NCBI RefSeq assembly: GCF_001571265.1
Contig: NZ_BCTL01000009.1
Span: forward strand, 1-64,000
DNA from: Cedecea neteri NBRC 105707 = ATCC 33855
GTDB lineage: Bacteria > Pseudomonadota > Gammaproteobacteria > Enterobacterales > Enterobacteriaceae
Length of the DNA: 64,000 nt
Direction: 5' to 3'
The first letter of the stretch is position 1. Each line of letters opens with the position of its first letter. Under the pieces are notes generated by a model that was not told the DNA's origin, did no database searches, and was given only the letters and a program-made list of their open reading frames with translations. This document shows, piece by piece, positions 56,873 to 64,000 of this stretch. Both the position numbers and the translations under genes were made by a program.

Positions 56873-57313
56873 ATGACGACGCCCCAACCCCCGCGCATTG
56901 CCGGCTGGCTTCTTGCCCCTTTGGCCTGGCTACTGATGTCGTTGCTCAGCAGCTCGGTGGCGCTGTTAAGTTTCCTGATGATGATTCTTTCCCCGGAAGC
57001 CCGCCAGGCGCTGGGCAGTGCGGACGCAAAAACAACGCTGTTGTTCAGCCTGTCCGTTGGCTGCGCAATGGCGATGTGGGCTTATACCCTCTGGCTGACC
57101 ATCGCGTTCTTTAAGCGCCGCCAGAATGTCGTTCGCCATTATATTTTGTGGCTCTTGCTCACCGTGCTGCTGGCGATTAAATCCTTCGCGTTTTCGCCGG
57201 TCAGCGACAAGATTGCGGTTCAGTTGCTGCTGCCTTCCCTGCTTGCGGCTGCGTTACTGGTGCCTTATTTGAAGCGTTCGAAGCGAGTGAAGCAGACCTT
57301 CATCAACTCGTAA
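56873..57313 (+). CDS. ydgK: YdgK, DUF2569 inner-membrane protein
   Basis: 146 residues (E. coli 136), with MTTPQPPRIAGWLLAPLAWL at the start and four predicted membrane helices; LWLTIAFFKRR and KSFAFSPV are shared with YdgK. A GGAGG site precedes the ATG. Function unknown. It sits just upstream of the rsx operon, separated by a terminator at 57343-57376. Confidence 0.92.
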   Translation: MTTPQPPRIAGWLLAPLAWLLMSLLSSSVALLSFLMMILSPEARQALGSADAKTTLLFSLSVGCAMAMWAYTLWLTIAFFKRRQNVVRHYILWLLLTVLLAIKSFAFSPVSDKIAVQLLLPSLLAAALLVPYLKRSKRVKQTFINS

Positions 57314-57342
57314 TAACCCTATAGATAGCCCGTTGTCGCCGT

Positions 57343-57376
57343 CCGCCGATTAGTCGATAATAGGCGGCTTTTTTTG
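57343..57376 (+). terminator. Terminator between ydgK and rsxA
   Basis: CCGCC (57343-57347) pairs with GGCGG (57363-57367), with a small inner hairpin CGA/TCG, then a run of seven T. It is 15 nt before rsxA. Confidence 0.75.
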
Positions 57377-57390
57377 TTTCAGGTCGAATC

Positions 57391-57972
57391 ATGTCAGATT
57401 ATTTGCTGCTCTTTGTGGGTACCGTGCTGGTCAATAACTTCGTGTTGGTGAAGTTCCTTGGTCTGTGTCCGTTTATGGGGGTTTCCAAAAAACTGGAAAG
57501 CGCCATCGGCATGGGGCTGGCGACGACCTTCGTGATGACGCTCGCCTCTATTTTTGCGTGGATTATTGACGAACTTATCCTGGTACCGCTGGACCTGATT
57601 TATCTTCGCACCCTGGCGTTCATCCTGGTTATCGCGGTTGTCGTGCAGTTCACCGAAATGGTGGTGCGTAAAACCAGTCCCGCGCTTTATCGCCTGCTGG
57701 GGATTTTCCTGCCGTTGATCACAACCAACTGTGCCGTACTCGGCGTGGCATTGCTCAACATTAACCTGGGCCATAACTTCCTGCAGTCTGCGGTGTATGG
57801 TTTTTCCGCCGCGCTGGGCTTCTCGCTGGTGATGGTGCTGTTCGCGGCAATTCGCGAGCGTATGGTTGTCGCGGACATTCCTGCCCCGTTTCGTGGCAAC
57901 GCAATCGCGCTGGTCACCGCAGGGCTGATGGCCCTCGCCTTTATGGGCTTTAGCGGGCTGGTGAAGTTCTGA
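57391..57972 (+). CDS. rsxA: Rsx/Rnf electron transport complex subunit RsxA
   Basis: 193-residue inner-membrane protein with six helices, NqrE/RnfA family. First gene of rsxABCDGE, an ion-coupled electron-transfer complex that keeps SoxR reduced in E. coli. Conserved blocks [20 protein letters not shown] and [12 protein letters not shown] each contain a cysteine that, in relatives, helps hold a membrane iron-sulfur centre. Overlaps rsxB by one base (TGATG). Confidence 0.97.
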   Translation: MSDYLLLFVGTVLVNNFVLVKFLGLCPFMGVSKKLESAIGMGLATTFVMTLASIFAWIIDELILVPLDLIYLRTLAFILVIAVVVQFTEMVVRKTSPALYRLLGIFLPLITTNCAVLGVALLNINLGHNFLQSAVYGFSAALGFSLVMVLFAAIRERMVVADIPAPFRGNAIALVTAGLMALAFMGFSGLVKF

Positions 57973-58550
57973 TGACAACGTTGTGGATGGCCATTATTTC
58001 GGTCACGTTGATGGGGTTGCTGTTTGGCCTGATCCTGGGGTACGCCTCTCGCCGCTTTGAAGTAGAAGAAGACCCGATTGTTGACCGCATTGACGAACTG
58101 CTGCCCCAAAGCCAGTGCGGGCAGTGCGGTTACCCAGGCTGCCGCCCTTACGCAGAGGCCGTTGGCAATCAGGGCGCGAAAATCAACCTTTGCGCGCCTG
58201 GCGGCGAAGCCGTCATGCTGAAAATTGCCAGCGCCCTGAACGTGGAACCTCAGCCGATTGACGGCGACGCCACCGCCGCAGAGCCCGTGCGAATGCTGGC
58301 CGTAATTGACGAAGCGAACTGCATCGGCTGCACGAAATGCATTCAGGCTTGCCCCGTTGACGCTATTGTCGGTGCGACCCGCGCCATGCACACCGTGATT
58401 AGTGACCAGTGCACAGGCTGTAATCTTTGCGTCGATCCTTGCCCTACCCGCTGCATCGACCTGATTCCAGTCAGCCCGACGACCGAAAGCTGGAAATGGG
58501 ATTTGCAGACCATCCCGGTGCGTATGATCCCGGCGGACAACCATGCTTAA
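57972..58550 (+). CDS. rsxB: Rsx complex ferredoxin subunit RsxB
   Basis: 192 residues. N-terminal membrane anchor (about 5-28), a CxxCGxxGC Fe-S domain ([10 protein letters not shown] near 48-57) and two ferredoxin-type motifs [12 protein letters not shown] and [12 protein letters not shown] for [4Fe-4S] clusters. It passes electrons within the Rsx complex. Overlaps rsxC by 8 bp. Confidence 0.97.
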   Translation: MTTLWMAIISVTLMGLLFGLILGYASRRFEVEEDPIVDRIDELLPQSQCGQCGYPGCRPYAEAVGNQGAKINLCAPGGEAVMLKIASALNVEPQPIDGDATAAEPVRMLAVIDEANCIGCTKCIQACPVDAIVGATRAMHTVISDQCTGCNLCVDPCPTRCIDLIPVSPTTESWKWDLQTIPVRMIPADNHA

Positions 58551-60498
58551 TATTTTCAATCGCTTTAAAAAAGACAGAATTTGGGACTTTGACGGCGGTA
58601 TTCATCCGCCGGAGATGAAAACCCAGTCCAACGGTACGCCACTGCGCCAGGTTCCGCTGCCATCCCAGCTCGTGATTCCGCTTAAGCAGCACATCGGCGC
58701 GGAAGGCGAACTGTGCGTGAAGCCCGGTGATTATGTGCTGCGCGGCCAGCCGCTGACCCGTGGACGCGGGCGTATGCTGCCGGTACATGCTCCAACGTCC
58801 GGCACCATTAAGGCTATTGAGCCGCATTCCACCGCACACCCTTCTGCCCTCGCCGAACTTAGCGTCATTCTTGATGCCGACGGTGAAGACCGCTGGCTAG
58901 AACGAGACGGCTGGAGCGACTATCGCTGCCAGACGCGTGAAGCGCTTATTGAACGAATTCACCAGTTCGGCGTGGCCGGGTTGGGCGGCGCAGGCTTCCC
59001 TACTGGCAGTAAACTGCAGGGCGGCGGCGACAAAATAGACACGCTTATCATTAACGCTGCAGAGTGCGAGCCGTACATTACCGCCGACGACCGCCTGATG
59101 CAGGACTGTGCAGCGCAAATCATCGAAGGCGTGCGCATTCTGGCCCATATTCTTAAACCGCAGCGCATTCTTATCGGCATCGAAGACAACAAGCCGCAGG
59201 CCATTTCAATGATGCGGGCGGTATTGGCTAATAGCCACGATATGCAGCTTCGGGTCATCCCGACAAAATACCCGTCCGGCGGCGCGAAGCAGCTGACGCA
59301 AATTTTAACCGGCAAGCAGGTTCCTCACGGCGGTCGTTCATCCGACATTGGCATTCTGATGCAAAACGTCGGTACCGCGTACGCCATTAAACGTGCGGTG
59401 ATTGACGGAGAACCGCTGACCGAGCGCGTCGTCACCTTAACCGGCGAGTCGATAACGCAGCCGGGTAACGTCTGGGCGCGTCTGGGGACACCGGTCAGCC
59501 ACCTGCTTAACTTTGCCAGCTTCCGCCCGGGGCAGGATCAGAAAGTCATCATGGGCGGCCCACTGATGGGCTTCACCCTGCCGTGGCTTGATGTCCCGGT
59601 AGTGAAAATTACCAACTGTCTGTTGGCCCCGTCTCCGGCAGAAATGGGCGAGCAGGAAGAAGAGCAAGGCTGTATTCGCTGCAGCGCCTGCGCGGATTCT
59701 TGCCCGGCAGATCTACTGCCGCAGCAGCTTTACTGGTTCAGCAAAGGCCAGCAGCACGATAAAGCCACCGCGTATAACCTCTCGGACTGCATCGAGTGCG
59801 GGGCCTGCGCCTACGTTTGCCCAAGCAATATCCCGCTGGTGCAGTATTTCCGTCAGGAAAAGGCTGAAATCCGTGAGATCGAGCTGGAGGCCCGGCGCAC
59901 CGTTGAAGCTAAGGCTCGCTTTGAGGCCCGTCAGGAAAGGCTGGAGCGTGAGAAAGCCGCCCGCCTTGAGCGCCATAAAAATGCCGCGGTTCAGCCAACG
60001 GCGAAGGACAATGACGCTATTCAGGCCGCACTTGCCCGCGTAAAAAGCAAAAAAACGCAGGCCAACGATGAGCCTATCGTGGTGAAAGCTGGCAGTACGC
60101 CGGATAACAGCGAAGCGATCGCCGCCCGCGAAGCCCGGAAAGCTGAAGCGCGTGCACGCCAGGCAGAGAAAGCGCAACAGGCAGAAACTGCTACCGGCAC
60201 CGAAACCGATCCACGTAAGGCCGCCGTTGAAGCTGCCATTGCCCGGGCCAAAGCGCGCAAAGCTGCGCAAAACGCAGAAAGCACTGAGCCAACTGGCGCT
60301 GAGCCTGAAGCCATTGACCCGCGCAAGGCGGCCGTTGAAGCCGCTATTGCCCGTGCTAAAGCGCGTAAAGCTGCGCAAAAAGCGGAAACCGAACAATCGG
60401 CCCCACAAGAAGAACAAGATCCACGCAAAGCTGCAGTGGCTGCGGCAATTGCCCGCGTTCAGGCACGTAAAGCCGCTCAGATGTCTCCAGAGGAATAA
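58543..60498 (+). CDS. rsxC: Rsx complex subunit RsxC
   Basis: 651 residues. NAD(H)/FMN-binding N-terminal part ([14 protein letters not shown] at about 146-159), two ferredoxin motifs beginning at Cys377 ([12 protein letters not shown]) and Cys416 ([12 protein letters not shown]), then a long Lys/Ala/Arg-rich coiled-coil tail. The tail carries imperfect repeats of [20 protein letters not shown] starting near residues 556, 592 and 626. The tail's length varies among enterobacteria. The subunit is the entry point for NADH electrons. Confidence 0.96.
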   Translation: MLNIFNRFKKDRIWDFDGGIHPPEMKTQSNGTPLRQVPLPSQLVIPLKQHIGAEGELCVKPGDYVLRGQPLTRGRGRMLPVHAPTSGTIKAIEPHSTAHPSALAELSVILDADGEDRWLERDGWSDYRCQTREALIERIHQFGVAGLGGAGFPTGSKLQGGGDKIDTLIINAAECEPYITADDRLMQDCAAQIIEGVRILAHILKPQRILIGIEDNKPQAISMMRAVLANSHDMQLRVIPTKYPSGGAKQLTQILTGKQVPHGGRSSDIGILMQNVGTAYAIKRAVIDGEPLTERVVTLTGESITQPGNVWARLGTPVSHLLNFASFRPGQDQKVIMGGPLMGFTLPWLDVPVVKITNCLLAPSPAEMGEQEEEQGCIRCSACADSCPADLLPQQLYWFSKGQQHDKATAYNLSDCIECGACAYVCPSNIPLVQYFRQEKAEIREIELEARRTVEAKARFEARQERLEREKAARLERHKNAAVQPTAKDNDAIQAALARVKSKKTQANDEPIVVKAGSTPDNSEAIAAREARKAEARARQAEKAQQAETATGTETDPRKAAVEAAIARAKARKAAQNAESTEPTGAEPEAIDPRKAAVEAAIARAKARKAAQKAETEQSAPQEEQDPRKAAVAAAIARVQARKAAQMSPEE

Positions 60499-61551
60499 AT
60501 GGTTTTTAAAATCGCAAGCTCCCCGTTTACCCATAATCAGCGCAGCACCGCGCGGATTATGATGCTGGTTTGTCTCGCAGCCCTGCCCGGCATCGCGATG
60601 CAGTGGTACTGGTTTGGCTGGGGAACGCTGATTCAGGTTGTGCTGGGGATCGTCAGCGCTATGGCCGCCGAAGCGCTGGTGCTGCGCCTGCGCAAAAAAT
60701 CCGTACAAAGCCATCTGGGAGATAACTCCGCGCTGCTGACCGGCCTGTTGCTGGGTATTAGCATTCCGCCTCTCGCGCCGTGGTGGATGGTAGTGGTCGG
60801 GATGGTGTTTGCGATAATCATTGCCAAGCAGCTTTATGGCGGCCTCGGCAATAACCCGTTTAACCCGGCAATGATTGGCTACGTTGTACTGCTGATCGCT
60901 TTCCCGGTGCAGATGACCTCCTGGCTGCCGCCGCAGTCCATCGCCGCCACCGTGCCCGGTTTTGTTGACAGCCTGCAGGTGATTTTCCACGGCGCAACCG
61001 CTACGGGCGGCACCATGGATACGCTGCGCATGGGCGTGGACGGTATCAGCCAGGCCACGCCGCTGGACATCTTCAAAACCGGTCTGCACGCGGGCCACTC
61101 CGCTGAGCAACTGCTGAGCGCGCCAATCTATGGCGGCGCGCTTGCAGGCCTCGGCTGGCAGTGGGTTAACCTGGCCTATCTGGCGGGCGGCCTGTTCCTG
61201 CTGTGGCGCGGCACTATTCGCTGGCATATCCCGGCGGGCTTCCTGGTGGCTTTGGCCGTCTGCTCCACGCTCGGCTGGCTTATCTCCCCGGAAAAATGCC
61301 TGTCGCCGATGGTGCACCTGTTCTCCGGCGCGACCATGCTTGGCGCATTCTTTATTCTGACCGACCCGGTCACCGCCTCTACCACCAACCGTGGCAGACT
61401 GATTTTCGGGGCGCTGGTTGGCCTGCTGGTCTGGCTGATTCGTACCTACGGCGGCTATCCGGACGGCGTGGCGTTCGCCGTATTGCTGGGCAACATTACC
61501 GTGCCGTTGATTGACTATTACACCCGCCCTCGCGCGTACGGCCACCGTTAA
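60499..61551 (+). CDS. rsxD: Rsx complex subunit RsxD
   Basis: 350-residue membrane protein of the NqrB/RnfD family with about ten helices. [14 protein letters not shown] contains the threonine that carries covalently bound FMN in the family (S/G-x-AT). It begins right after rsxC's stop codon (TAA ATG). Ends before rsxG with AAGGAGA at good spacing. Confidence 0.96.
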   Translation: MVFKIASSPFTHNQRSTARIMMLVCLAALPGIAMQWYWFGWGTLIQVVLGIVSAMAAEALVLRLRKKSVQSHLGDNSALLTGLLLGISIPPLAPWWMVVVGMVFAIIIAKQLYGGLGNNPFNPAMIGYVVLLIAFPVQMTSWLPPQSIAATVPGFVDSLQVIFHGATATGGTMDTLRMGVDGISQATPLDIFKTGLHAGHSAEQLLSAPIYGGALAGLGWQWVNLAYLAGGLFLLWRGTIRWHIPAGFLVALAVCSTLGWLISPEKCLSPMVHLFSGATMLGAFFILTDPVTASTTNRGRLIFGALVGLLVWLIRTYGGYPDGVAFAVLLGNITVPLIDYYTRPRAYGHR

Positions 61552-61560
61552 GGAGACGCT

Positions 61561-62187
61561 ATGTTTAAAACAATGCAAAAGCATGGCGTAGCCCTGGCGC
61601 TGTTCGCCGCCCTGTTTACCGGACTCACGGCGTTAGTCAACGAACTCACTAAACCGACTATTGCGCAGCAATCGGCGCTGCAGCAAAAAATGTTGTTTGA
61701 CCAGGTCATTGCGGATGATGTCTACGATAACCCTATTCAGGACAGCTGCCTGCTGGTCAAGGATTCCCCTCTCGGTAAAGGCGCCCGGCATATTTACGTG
61801 GCGCGTAAAGGCGATAAGCCGGTTGCCGTGGTAATGGAAGCCACCGCTCCGGACGGCTATTCTGGTGCTATACAGATTCTGGTTGCCGCCGATTTTAACG
61901 GCACCATACTCGGCACCCGCGTGACGGAACATCACGAAACGCCGGGGCTTGGGGATAAAATAGAACTCCGTCTCAGCGACTGGATCACCCACTTTGCTAA
62001 CAAACGCATTCAAGGGAGCAATGACCCGAGCTGGGCGGTCCAAAAAGATGGCGGGCAGTTCACGCAATTTACCGGGGCAACCATAACCCCGCGCGCGGTC
62101 GTCAACGCCGTTAAGCGCGCTGGCCTGTTCGCAGAAACCCTGCCTGCGCAGCTCAACGAATTGCCGGCCTGTGGAGAACAACAATGA
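61561..62187 (+). CDS. rsxG: Rsx complex subunit RsxG
   Basis: 208 residues: an N-terminal membrane helix (about 9-28) and a periplasmic FMN-binding domain. The FMN-attachment motif T-G-A-T is at 171-174 ([12 protein letters not shown]), with covalent FMN expected on Thr174. Overlaps rsxE by 4 bp. Confidence 0.96.
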   Translation: MFKTMQKHGVALALFAALFTGLTALVNELTKPTIAQQSALQQKMLFDQVIADDVYDNPIQDSCLLVKDSPLGKGARHIYVARKGDKPVAVVMEATAPDGYSGAIQILVAADFNGTILGTRVTEHHETPGLGDKIELRLSDWITHFANKRIQGSNDPSWAVQKDGGQFTQFTGATITPRAVVNAVKRAGLFAETLPAQLNELPACGEQQ

Positions 62188-62870
62188 GCGAAACAAAACG
62201 CGTCCTCGTAAATGGGCTGTGGAAAAATAACTCGGCGCTGGTTCAACTGCTGGGCCTTTGCCCGCTGCTGGCCGTCACCTCCACCGCCACCAACGCCCTT
62301 GGGCTTGGGCTGGCGACCACGCTGGTACTGACGCTGACCAACGGGACAATCTCCGCCCTGCGCCGTTGGGTACCCGCTGAGATCCGTATTCCGGTGTACG
62401 TGCTGATTATCGCCTCGGTGGTCAGTATCGTGCAGATGCTGATCAACGCTTACGCGTTTGGGCTCTATCAGTCGCTGGGGATTTTTATTCCGCTTATCGT
62501 GACCAACTGTATCGTCGTCGGACGAGCCGAAGCCTATGCGGCAAAAGCCAGCGTGCCTTATGCCGCACTGGACGGCTTTGCTACCGGGCTGGGCGCCACC
62601 AGCGCGATGTTTGTTTTAGGCTCCATTCGCGAGATTATTGGTAACGGCACCCTGTTTGACGGCGCAGACGGCCTGCTTGGCAACTGGGCAAAAGTGCTGC
62701 GCATTGAAGTCTTCCATACCGACACGCCATTCCTGCTCGCCATGCTGCCGCCGGGTGCCTTTATTGGCCTTGGTATGCTGTTGGCGATAAAATACCTCAT
62801 CGATGAAAAAATGAAGGCGCGCCGCGCCCGCGAAAGCGCCACCGTCGCAGGTAATGCAGAGAAGGCTTAA
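62184..62870 (+). CDS. rsxE: Rsx complex subunit RsxE
   Basis: 228-residue inner-membrane protein of the NqrD/RnfE family, six helices. Signature blocks [20 protein letters not shown] (with the conserved cysteine) and [16 protein letters not shown]. Last gene of the complex; its stop codon overlaps the nth start (TAATG). Confidence 0.97.
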   Translation: MSETKRVLVNGLWKNNSALVQLLGLCPLLAVTSTATNALGLGLATTLVLTLTNGTISALRRWVPAEIRIPVYVLIIASVVSIVQMLINAYAFGLYQSLGIFIPLIVTNCIVVGRAEAYAAKASVPYAALDGFATGLGATSAMFVLGSIREIIGNGTLFDGADGLLGNWAKVLRIEVFHTDTPFLLAMLPPGAFIGLGMLLAIKYLIDEKMKARRARESATVAGNAEKA

Positions 62871-63505
62871 TGAATAACAGCAAGCGCGTTGAGATCCTCA
62901 CCCGCCTGAGAGACAACAATCCTCATCCAACAACCGAACTCAACTTCAGCAGCCCTTTTGAGCTGCTAATTGCGGTTCTGCTTTCCGCTCAGGCCACCGA
63001 CGTCAGCGTGAACAAAGCGACGGCAAAACTCTACCCGGTGGCCAATACCCCGGCGGCGATGCTGGCGCTTGGTGTAGATGGCGTCAAGGAGTACATCAAA
63101 ACCATCGGTTTGTTTAACAGCAAAGCGGAGAATGTGATCAAAACCTGCCGCATGCTGCTTGACCTACACGGTGGCGAAGTTCCTGAAGATCGGGCGGCGC
63201 TTGAGGCCCTGCCGGGCGTCGGTCGTAAAACGGCAAACGTGGTGCTAAACACGGCTTTTGGCTGGCCAACGATTGCCGTAGATACCCATATCTTCCGGGT
63301 GTGTAACCGCACTCAGTTTGCCGCCGGAAAAAATGTCGAGCAGGTAGAGGAAAAACTGCTGAAGGTGGTTCCGGCAGAATTTAAGGTCGACTGCCATCAC
63401 TGGCTTATCCTCCACGGCCGCTACACCTGTATCGCACGCAAGCCGCGCTGTGGCTCATGCATTATCGAAGATCTCTGCGAATTCAAAGAGAAGGTTGACG
63501 TCTGA
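62870..63505 (+). CDS. nth: Endonuclease III (Nth)
   Basis: 211 residues, as in E. coli. Bifunctional DNA glycosylase/AP lyase for oxidised pyrimidines. Helix-hairpin-helix LPGVGRKTANVVL with catalytic Lys120, VDTHIFRV with Asp138, and a C-terminal [4Fe-4S] motif CIARKPRCGSCIIEDLC. Co-transcribed with rsxE by overlap of the stop and start codons; terminator-like hairpin at 63513-63531. Confidence 0.98.
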   Translation: MNNSKRVEILTRLRDNNPHPTTELNFSSPFELLIAVLLSAQATDVSVNKATAKLYPVANTPAAMLALGVDGVKEYIKTIGLFNSKAENVIKTCRMLLDLHGGEVPEDRAALEALPGVGRKTANVVLNTAFGWPTIAVDTHIFRVCNRTQFAAGKNVEQVEEKLLKVVPAEFKVDCHHWLILHGRYTCIARKPRCGSCIIEDLCEFKEKVDV

Positions 63506-63512
63506 TTGCCTC

Positions 63513-63536
63513 GCCCGGGCCAGCACCGGGCTTTAC
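63513..63536 (+). terminator. Probable terminator of the rsx-nth operon
   Basis: GCCCGG (63513-63518) pairs with CCGGGC (63526-63531), then TTTACC. The T tract is short. Confidence 0.5.
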
Positions 63537-64000
63537 CTTCACGCCCCTGCCTTTAAAACACGCCATTTGCACACTTTTATCCCATAAATAACCCAGGATG
63601 ATTTTATATTGTCCGCTCAATAATCGACTCACCAGGTTAATCGTTTTTTTGCGATAAGAAATTTCTATAAATTTGTGATCTGCATCACTTTGATAACTCG
63701 AGGTTGCAAAAAGGTAACGAAAACACCAGTAACGCCTTGCTATCGTTAGCAATAATGGATCTCAGGCAATACAATAGGCCATGCATATTGAATATACCGG
63801 TCATTATCACTGCAATTATGCTTTAAAAGCAGAACATACATCTGCAATGTTAAAAAATCGCTTTGAAAAAAGACAAAAAATCGTTAATAAATGAATTAGT
63901 AAAATTTAACGCTGAATAACAATTCACCTGATGGCGTATTATCTTGCCTCGGATATATGTAACAGATTATTACAAACCCCTTGCCTGAGCCCCCTGGATA
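63537..64000. other. AT-rich region after nth, probably the leader of the next gene
   Basis: No gene was found on either strand before the window ends. E. coli has dtpA (tppB) downstream of nth; its start is not present here. A CRP-like site lies at 63674-63689 and the region is very AT-rich from 63600. The minus-strand frame at 63483-63752 has no homology and overlaps nth's end, so it was not called. Confidence 0.4.
63674..63689. promoter_or_regulatory. CRP-like site downstream of nth
   Basis: TGTGATCTGCATCACT matches CRP consensus TGTGA-N6-TCACA in nine of ten conserved positions. Probably belongs to the promoter of the gene beyond the window. Confidence 0.4.

Noticed and set aside
59713-61584. 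623-codon minus-strand open frame
   Set aside because: It is antisense to rsxC/rsxD, His/Gln/Arg-rich, and has no recognisable domain; it is a shadow of GC-rich codon use.
63483-63752. 89-codon minus-strand frame after nth
   Set aside because: Overlaps the nth end and terminator, with no homology or ribosome site.

Overview
The window is chromosomal DNA from a member of the Enterobacteriaceae outside Escherichia/Salmonella (Enterobacter/Cedecea/Kosakonia-like; the genus cannot be fixed from sequence alone). Most proteins match E. coli K-12 proteins from the replication-terminus half of the chromosome: tehAB, ydcK, rimL, opgD, ydcJ, ydcI, smrA, ogt, fnr, uspE, pntAB, ydgH, ydgI, folM, rstAB, tus, fumAC, manA, ydgA, malIXY, add, ydgJ, cnu, ydgK, rsxABCDGE and nth. 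A Tus gene with a TerB-like site (30871-30893) and a perfect matS palindrome (8546-8558) independently place the window in the Ter macrodomain. No rRNA, tRNA, CRISPR, transposase or phage gene was seen.

Layout. 1-3160: a DppA-like binding protein divergent from a PepT-like peptidase. 3165-8188: tehAB with an NsrR-type operator, ydcK, rimL, opgD. 8443-12860: an accessory block (orphan amino-acid binding protein, YbdL-like aminotransferase, LysR regulator, carboxylesterase). 12902-19130: ydcJ, ydcI, smrA, ogt, fnr, uspE. 19190-21253: LysR/EamA divergent pair. 21257-38183: pntAB, ydgH, ydgI, folM, rstA, an inserted antisense gene, rstB, tus, fumC, fumA, manA, ydgA. 38265-40535: AT-rich island with two secreted paralogues and a GNAT enzyme. 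40552-44578: malI-malX-malY. 44710-49516: accessory block (PHP metallohydrolase, POT-family transporter, 43-aa Cys/His peptide, small lipoprotein, GNAT). 49636-50637: add. 50657-55145: YfeH-like symporter and a two-partner-secretion-type transporter next to a Gly/Ser/Thr-rich lipoprotein. 55182-63505: ydgJ, cnu, ydgK, the rsx electron-transport operon and nth. 63506-64000: AT-rich leader region, probably the front of the next gene.

Compared with my memory of E. coli, three separate blocks (tehB-ydcI, smrA-uspE, pntB-nth) are contiguous here, and accessory genes sit at the joints: ydcJ/opgD, uspE/pntB, rstA/rstB, ydgA/malI, malY/add and add/ydgJ. The most interesting candidates are the lipoprotein/FhaC-type pair at 52102-55145, the two secreted paralogues at 38721-39869, the 43-aa secreted peptide at 48067-48198, the gene splitting rstA from rstB, folM with an apparent ATT start codon, and terminators that lie inside the coding ends of convergent genes.
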